Origin: Panagrolaimus kolymaensis
Taxonomy: Eukaryota > Nematoda > Chromadorea > Rhabditida > Panagrolaimidae
Direction: 5' to 3'
Assembly: GCA_028622995.1 (NCBI GenBank)
Contig: JAJQJQ010000041.1
Location: 1,674,001-1,738,000 of the forward strand
Length of the DNA stretch: 64,000 nucleotides
Numbering within the stretch: position 1 is the stretch's first letter; each line of letters begins with the position of its first letter. Both the position numbers and the translations under genes were made by a program. A model generated the notes under the pieces. The model was given only the letters and a program-made list of their open reading frames with translations, searched no databases and was not told the origin of the DNA. This document shows, piece after piece, positions 59,617 to 64,000 of the stretch.

Positions 59617-61061
59617 TTAACTTTTGGTAACAAAAGTTTCAGAAGTTGAAAAGAAGTTTTCACTTTCATTAAGAGATTCATCCCATTCAATTTCGGATTC
59701 ATCTTCTTCTGGGCAATCATATGCTTCTTGAGGTGGTTCGAATTCAACAGAAAAATACAACGGAGGATAATGTTTTTGAGCTTGAAAAGTAACATCAACT
59801 CGAGAATTTGAAATATTTTGGACTAAAATAAATTCAGCAAATCTTGAAAGGGTTAAAAGTATGGTATCTCGAGAATCAATGATTCTTCCAAATGACCAAG
59901 TATACGATTTTGGAAGTGATGTTGTTGTTGTTGATGGAAGGGAATTATTTACTGATTCAATGTAAGCCTAAAAATGGATATTTTAATTGTCATCGAAGGA
60001 TTAGTGTGAGAGACAAACCCAAACGGAAGCATGAAGAGTTTTACAAGAAATATTGGAAATGCAATTTTTAAAAATCAAAGTTGATGGAAGCTTTAGTGGT
60101 TCATCAAATATTCTTGAAATTTTATCAGTAAATCCTAGTCTAAAAATCACATATTTTATTTTTATTGGGTTTTTTGTAAATGATAAAAAAAGTTTTACTT
60201 TTGTTGAGAGAATTTTGAAAAATCAATAATTAACGAATCCAATTCTTGTTGGTTTGAAAAGAAATAATCAATAAAAAGTTGATCAAAGTTCGATGGATTA
60301 CTATCAGCCAAATTCAGCCATTTGCAATTATTAAATTCCAAGCTTTTTGGTTTCCATGGACTTATTAAACGAGCGAGTTTATCTGGACTAAAAAGTCAGC
60401 TGCATTAATCGAAAATTCCAAAATTTTGTAAAAAAGCTTCTTACGTTAAAGCAAAACAACATTCTTCAAATTTCAATTCATTAATCGAATATTTAAACGA
60501 TCGATGAAAATATCTCATAACTTTTGAGTTTACAGTAATATTTTCTAAAATTAAAGATTCCGTTGTTAAATGTCTCAAAGGGCGATCAATTTCTCCCAAA
60601 AGCAAATCATCAGATGGAGAAGATCCATTTTCTTTCATGCAAATAAAATTTCCCCAATCATTTTGGCTCAAAATTATGTTGGATGATCTACTTTTTGGTA
60701 ATTCCAAAGCATGATTTTGAATAATTGTATCAAAATCTTTACAAACTAATCGAAGGTTTAGTAATTCTTTAGCTGGAACCCTTTTGAAAATTTCAACATA
60801 ACATTTTGTTGATAAAACATTATTTTTATTTGTTTTTGGTTTTGGTGGAAGAATGGGTTTATCATAAATAATTGCATCTTGAAAATTCTGTAATTTTGAA
60901 AGAAATCCATCTATCGAAAATTCAGGATCCAATTGAGTTGGTTTTTGTGAAACACAAAAAGGAAAATGTGATTCACCAAATATTCCTCCTCGTCCACGAC
61001 GCTTTTCAATATAATTATTTTTTTTCCGGCGAAATATTGAAATTTTTGAGAGATCAAACAT
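59617..61061 (-). CDS. F-box protein 2, paralogue of F-box protein 1
   Basis: Four exons (61061-60445, 60387-60199, 60139-60019, 59967-59617) join in frame to 425 residues. The start at 61061 was chosen because its basic N-terminus (MFDLSKISIFRRKKNNY) matches F-box protein 1 in character; a longer frame extends to 61139. The F-box reads STKCYVEIFKRVPAKELLNL, then RLVCKDFDTIIQNHALELPK. The downstream RPLRHLTTESLILENITVNS, HASVW and LYFSVEFEPPQEAYD match the paralogue's recognition region. Exon 3 is 121 nt in both genes and intron phases are identical. The acidic C-terminus (CPEEDESEIEWDESLNE) is conserved in character. It is a likely SCF substrate receptor. Confidence 0.87.
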
Positions 61062-62501
61062 TTTTATTTTTGTGTGATTACTGAAACACAATGATTTCGG
61101 TTGAATAAAAATGGAAAGGTTAAAATCAAAAAAAAGCAAGCGAAAGATTAAAGTTGCAAAAAAATGAACAAAGAAAGATAAAATGGGATTTCAAGGTTTG
61201 AGAATGGCTTTTTTAGGTTTATTTTCAAGTGGGAAAACAAAGTTTATGGCATCCAAAAAAGGCAAATCCGTAAAAATTTTAAATGAGAAAAACTTATTTT
61301 TCATGTTTTTTAAAATCAAAAATACAAATTTTTTGAATAAAAAAAATTACAGAAAAAAAAGCATTAATGGAAAATGAAAAATCACCCAGAAAAAAATGTG
61401 TATGGAAAAAATCCATTGTTTTTATTCCAAGCTTTTAGGGTATATTGGGAAGTGTTGTTGAATCATCAATGCAAAGCTTTTTAGATATATCCACAAAAAA
61501 ATCTCCAACAGCGCCTTCACGCATCTTCATTGTTGTTTTTTTCAATGATTCATTCATTCAAGTTATTATTGTCTTAAAGGCTAATGGCAGCATTGCCATT
61601 CGCCATGGCTATATCTATTCTATTATTATATGATGATCGAGCTAAAAGATAATCCACAGATGTATGTGTTTTGCTTAAAAAAATGGGGTCAAATAAGAAA
61701 ATGAAAAAGTTCGATTTTCGATATAAAAAATATTGAAAATTACAAAGTTTCAAAAATCGTTAATTTTTGACAAATGCAATTTATTTGCAATGTTTCTTTT
61801 TTTGTTGTAAATATTTTTATTAAATATTTTTGTTTCCCGCAAAGTTAAACTTCAATAACAATACAAAAAAAGTAAAACCAAAACAAAACAATAACGAACG
61901 GCGGAATCCATTAGTGACCAACCTTCCATTCCATATTCCGACAACAACGTTATGTTCCCATTTATTTATTATTTTGGATGAGAAATTCAAACAAAAAAAG
62001 TTTTTTTTTTTCATTAAAAACTAACAAACGAAAAAAAACGGCAAAAAAAACTGTTTTGCTTGCCGTTGTCGTCCTTCAAACAACCAAACAAATAAATAAT
62101 AATTTTTATGTTTCATTGGAAAAAAATTCTTTTGTTTGATCTTCTTTCTTTTTTTTCAAATGATGCTGCGGGGAAAAAAATTTTGGATGATTGAAAAATT
62201 TTTGGCGATGCGGTAAACACAAAAGAATGAAAAGGCAAAAAAAAACATACAAAAGCATCAGCCGCTTTTGGAGATACACATATATATTGGTTTTTAAGGG
62301 TTATGCCATTAGGGATAATCATAAGTTTGAAAAGCAGAAGATAAAAATTATCTTTAAAAAAAGTCGGCAAAAGAATGGCAAGGAAAATTAATGCTGAAGA
62401 TCAAATTTTCATTTGCTTCGATCAACGAAATAATTTACTTTTTTCAAAATAATAAATTTGATTGAAAGAAATGTATCAAATACGATGGTTCGTAAACTTA
62501 C
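61062..62501. other. Upstream region of F-box gene 2
   Basis: A/T-rich with no supported gene. The piece at 62265-62350 is duplicated at 56895-57000. It should include the promoter of F-box gene 2. Confidence 0.45.
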
Positions 62502-62582
62502 TTGATGACTTGGAATTTTGTATGATTCTGAAGAAATGCTTTTTAGAATGAGGCTTGACCATTGCGCTTTTTGGTTTTCAAG
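62502..62582 (-). other. Orphan exon-like block, copy B
   Basis: An 81-nt block on the minus strand is preceded by TTCAG and followed by GTAAGTTTA, and is homologous to 31945-32022. It has the same 20-nt leader (CTTGAAAACCAAAAAGCGCA), then an ATG opening MVKPHSKKHFFRIIQNSKSS. A following exon was not identified. Confidence 0.5.
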
Positions 62583-63295
62583 CTGAATTTTAATTTTAGT
62601 TGTTTCGTGAATTTGGAATAAAGAAATACATACCTAAGTTTTTGAAGTTTGGCTTGAACCATAGAATAGTAATCATACTTACTTTTACTACACGCACATC
62701 TTTTTTTTGTTTATTTTAACTCCAAAATTTTTTAATGTACCTGTTTAATGGAATTTTGCAGGTAATTCACTTTTAAAAGTTGTAAGTAACATTTTTACGA
62801 TTTTGTTTTTGTTTACGCAATTTTAATAATTTAAAAAATTCAACGTACCTTGTTTGTTTATAAGCCTAAGATTATCACATTTTTTTGTATTACTAATATA
62901 AAAAAACAAAAAGGATCAATCCAAGATTAAAAGTGTATAATAATAAACTAAAGCAATTTTTTTAAACATTTGTTTAATAATTTATTTTTATTTATTTATT
63001 TTTTTATTCGATCAAATGGTTCACACACAGCTGCAGCTGTCTGTCTCTATGTTTTTTTTTGTGATTTTCCCTTTTGAGAAGAAGAAAAAAAATGACGCAT
63101 TCGTTCAACCAAAGGTTAAAAGGAAAAAAACATGTTTACATTTTAGATAGATGGATGGATTCACACGCCTGCTGTTTTGCAATGTAATCAATGCAGATGG
63201 AATAAACAACTATAAAAACAGCCAAATTTTTATTAAAAAGCTTAGTTTTTTTGATTTGCTTTTAAAAAACAGGAAAGAAAAGAAAAATAATAATT
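62583..63295. other. Intergenic region upstream of TIL gene
   Basis: A/T-rich; contains CAGCTGCAGCTG-type E-box sequence near 63030 (CACAGCTGCAGCTGTCTG). No other feature was seen. Confidence 0.45.
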
Positions 63296-63744
63296 ATGAA
63301 ATTGAATTTGGCTTGGATTATTTTGATTTTTGCTTTATGCATTGCTTTTGGTAAGTTTCTTTTCAAATTTCCGTATTAAAAAATTTTGGATTTATAATCA
63401 CTTATCTTTGAAAACAATAAACTTACCTATAACACTTTTCTTTATTATTAATGTTTGGGATCGTTTTTACATTTTAAAAACCAAAATAACCTCAAAAAAT
63501 TTTTAGTTAGCGCTCAACCACAACAATGCGGCCAAAATGAACATTGGAAACAATGCAGCAATCCCTGTGAAGATAAATGCGATTCTGGAGTATGTTTTTT
63601 TCTTATCGAAATTGAACATATCTAACACAATTTTTTTTCTAGAGTAAACCATGCGTTAAAATGTGTGGAGCTCCTTCATGCCAATGTAATAAAGGCCTCG
63701 TTCGAAATAAAGAAGATAAATGCGTTTTTCGTTCACAATGTTAA
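63296..63744 (+). CDS. TIL-domain secreted serine protease inhibitor
   Basis: Three exons (63296-63350, 63507-63589, 63643-63744) join in frame to 79 residues. A signal peptide (LAWIILIFALCIAFVSAQ) precedes one trypsin-inhibitor-like domain with exactly ten cysteines in the family order: CGQNEHWKQC, NPCEDKC, KPCVKMC, APSCQC and DKCVFRSQC. TIL proteins block trypsin- or chymotrypsin-like proteases through a loop near the fifth cysteine, where PCVKM lies here. In nematodes they protect against host or own gut proteases. The gene ends 256 bp before the window edge. Confidence 0.92.
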
Positions 63745-64000
63745 CCACCAACTAATAAAAATACTGATTAAAACTTAAAAGAAAAAAAATTTGTAAATAA
63801 CTTTTTTTATGATTTTTTGATTTAAAAATATGATGCTCCAATGATTGCTTTAAGTGGATTTTTTTTTATTTTGCAAAAATATTGCTTTTATTAATGTTTG
63901 AATAAAAAAATAAATAAACAATCAAAAAAAGGCAGTAAAAAATAAACAATTTATCTTTCACGCCAAAGTAAAAGACAAAATACTGAAACTCGATTCTCGC

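Noticed and set aside
1..64000. CRISPR arrays, bacterial operons, telomeric repeats, rRNA genes or spliced-leader RNA genes
   Set aside because: No regularly spaced repeats of CRISPR type, no Shine-Dalgarno gene trains, no telomere-type tandem arrays and no rRNA or leader-RNA sequence recognised. The intron-rich genes exclude a prokaryotic origin.

Overview
This is a eukaryotic window, almost certainly from a nematode, probably of clade IV (Tylenchina/Panagrolaimomorpha); I cannot place it more precisely. The DNA is strongly AT-rich with long homopolymer tracts. Genes are intron-rich, with introns mostly of 40-150 nt and T-rich acceptors (ATTTTTAG, TTTTAG, TTTCAG). Several start codons lie 1-12 nt downstream of such an acceptor with no upstream exon, which fits spliced-leader trans-splicing. 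The gene content is also worm-like: divergent GH18 chitinase-like proteins, CK1-type kinases, rapidly evolving F-box paralogues, and small secreted TIL and TIMP-like inhibitors.

Layout. 1-6.8 kb: T/A-rich, with no supportable gene. 6.9-12 kb (+): a small secreted protein, an RNF216-type RBR E3 ubiquitin ligase and a disordered repeat protein. 12.9-17.2 kb (+): a 1,130-residue chitinase-like protein with three degenerate GH18 modules, followed by a hAT-type MITE with an intact 8-bp target duplication. 18.6-20.5 kb (-): an LRR receptor gene whose coding exon is broken by a 191-bp MITE. 20.9-22.8 kb: a chimeric relic of the chitinase-like gene, ALG13, and an ALG13 relic. 23-31 kb (-): ribosomal protein eL13, BTAF1/Mot1 (15 exons) and a TIMP-like protein. 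31.9 kb: an orphan exon-like block that recurs inverted at 62.5 kb. 32.8-34.3 kb (+): an arrestin-domain protein, then decayed duplicated sequence, a GATA-like zinc-finger fragment and tRNA-Leu(CAG). 37-38.5 kb (-): F-box gene 1. 39.3-40.8 kb (+): a CK1-family kinase. 40.9-42.8 kb (-): V-ATPase subunit E and an FAHD1-like protein, probably one operon. 44.3-47.1 kb (-): a large secreted Cys-rich protein flanked by F-box-like relics. 50-54.9 kb (-): a tandem pair of AIG1-like GTPases with an embedded zinc ribbon. 55.6-56.1 kb (+): a stand-alone HDAC6-type ZnF-UBP protein. 56.5-59.6 kb: an F-box pseudogene, a tRNA-derived SINE-like relic, and an unusual block carrying two ~720-bp-spaced direct repeats and GC-rich GAA-loop hairpins. 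59.6-61.1 kb (-): F-box gene 2. 63.3-63.7 kb (+): a TIL-domain protease inhibitor.

How it fits together. Housekeeping genes (eL13, BTAF1, V-ATPase E, ALG13) are interleaved with rapidly evolving genes. From 37 to 61 kb, F-box proteins, paired GTPases, a ubiquitin-binding zinc finger and a Cys-rich secreted protein lie together with broken copies of some of them. This is the pattern of a birth-and-death region for intracellular surveillance or ubiquitin-linked functions. The GTPase pair is the best candidate for an under-described system. All functions are read from sequence patterns; no database search was run.
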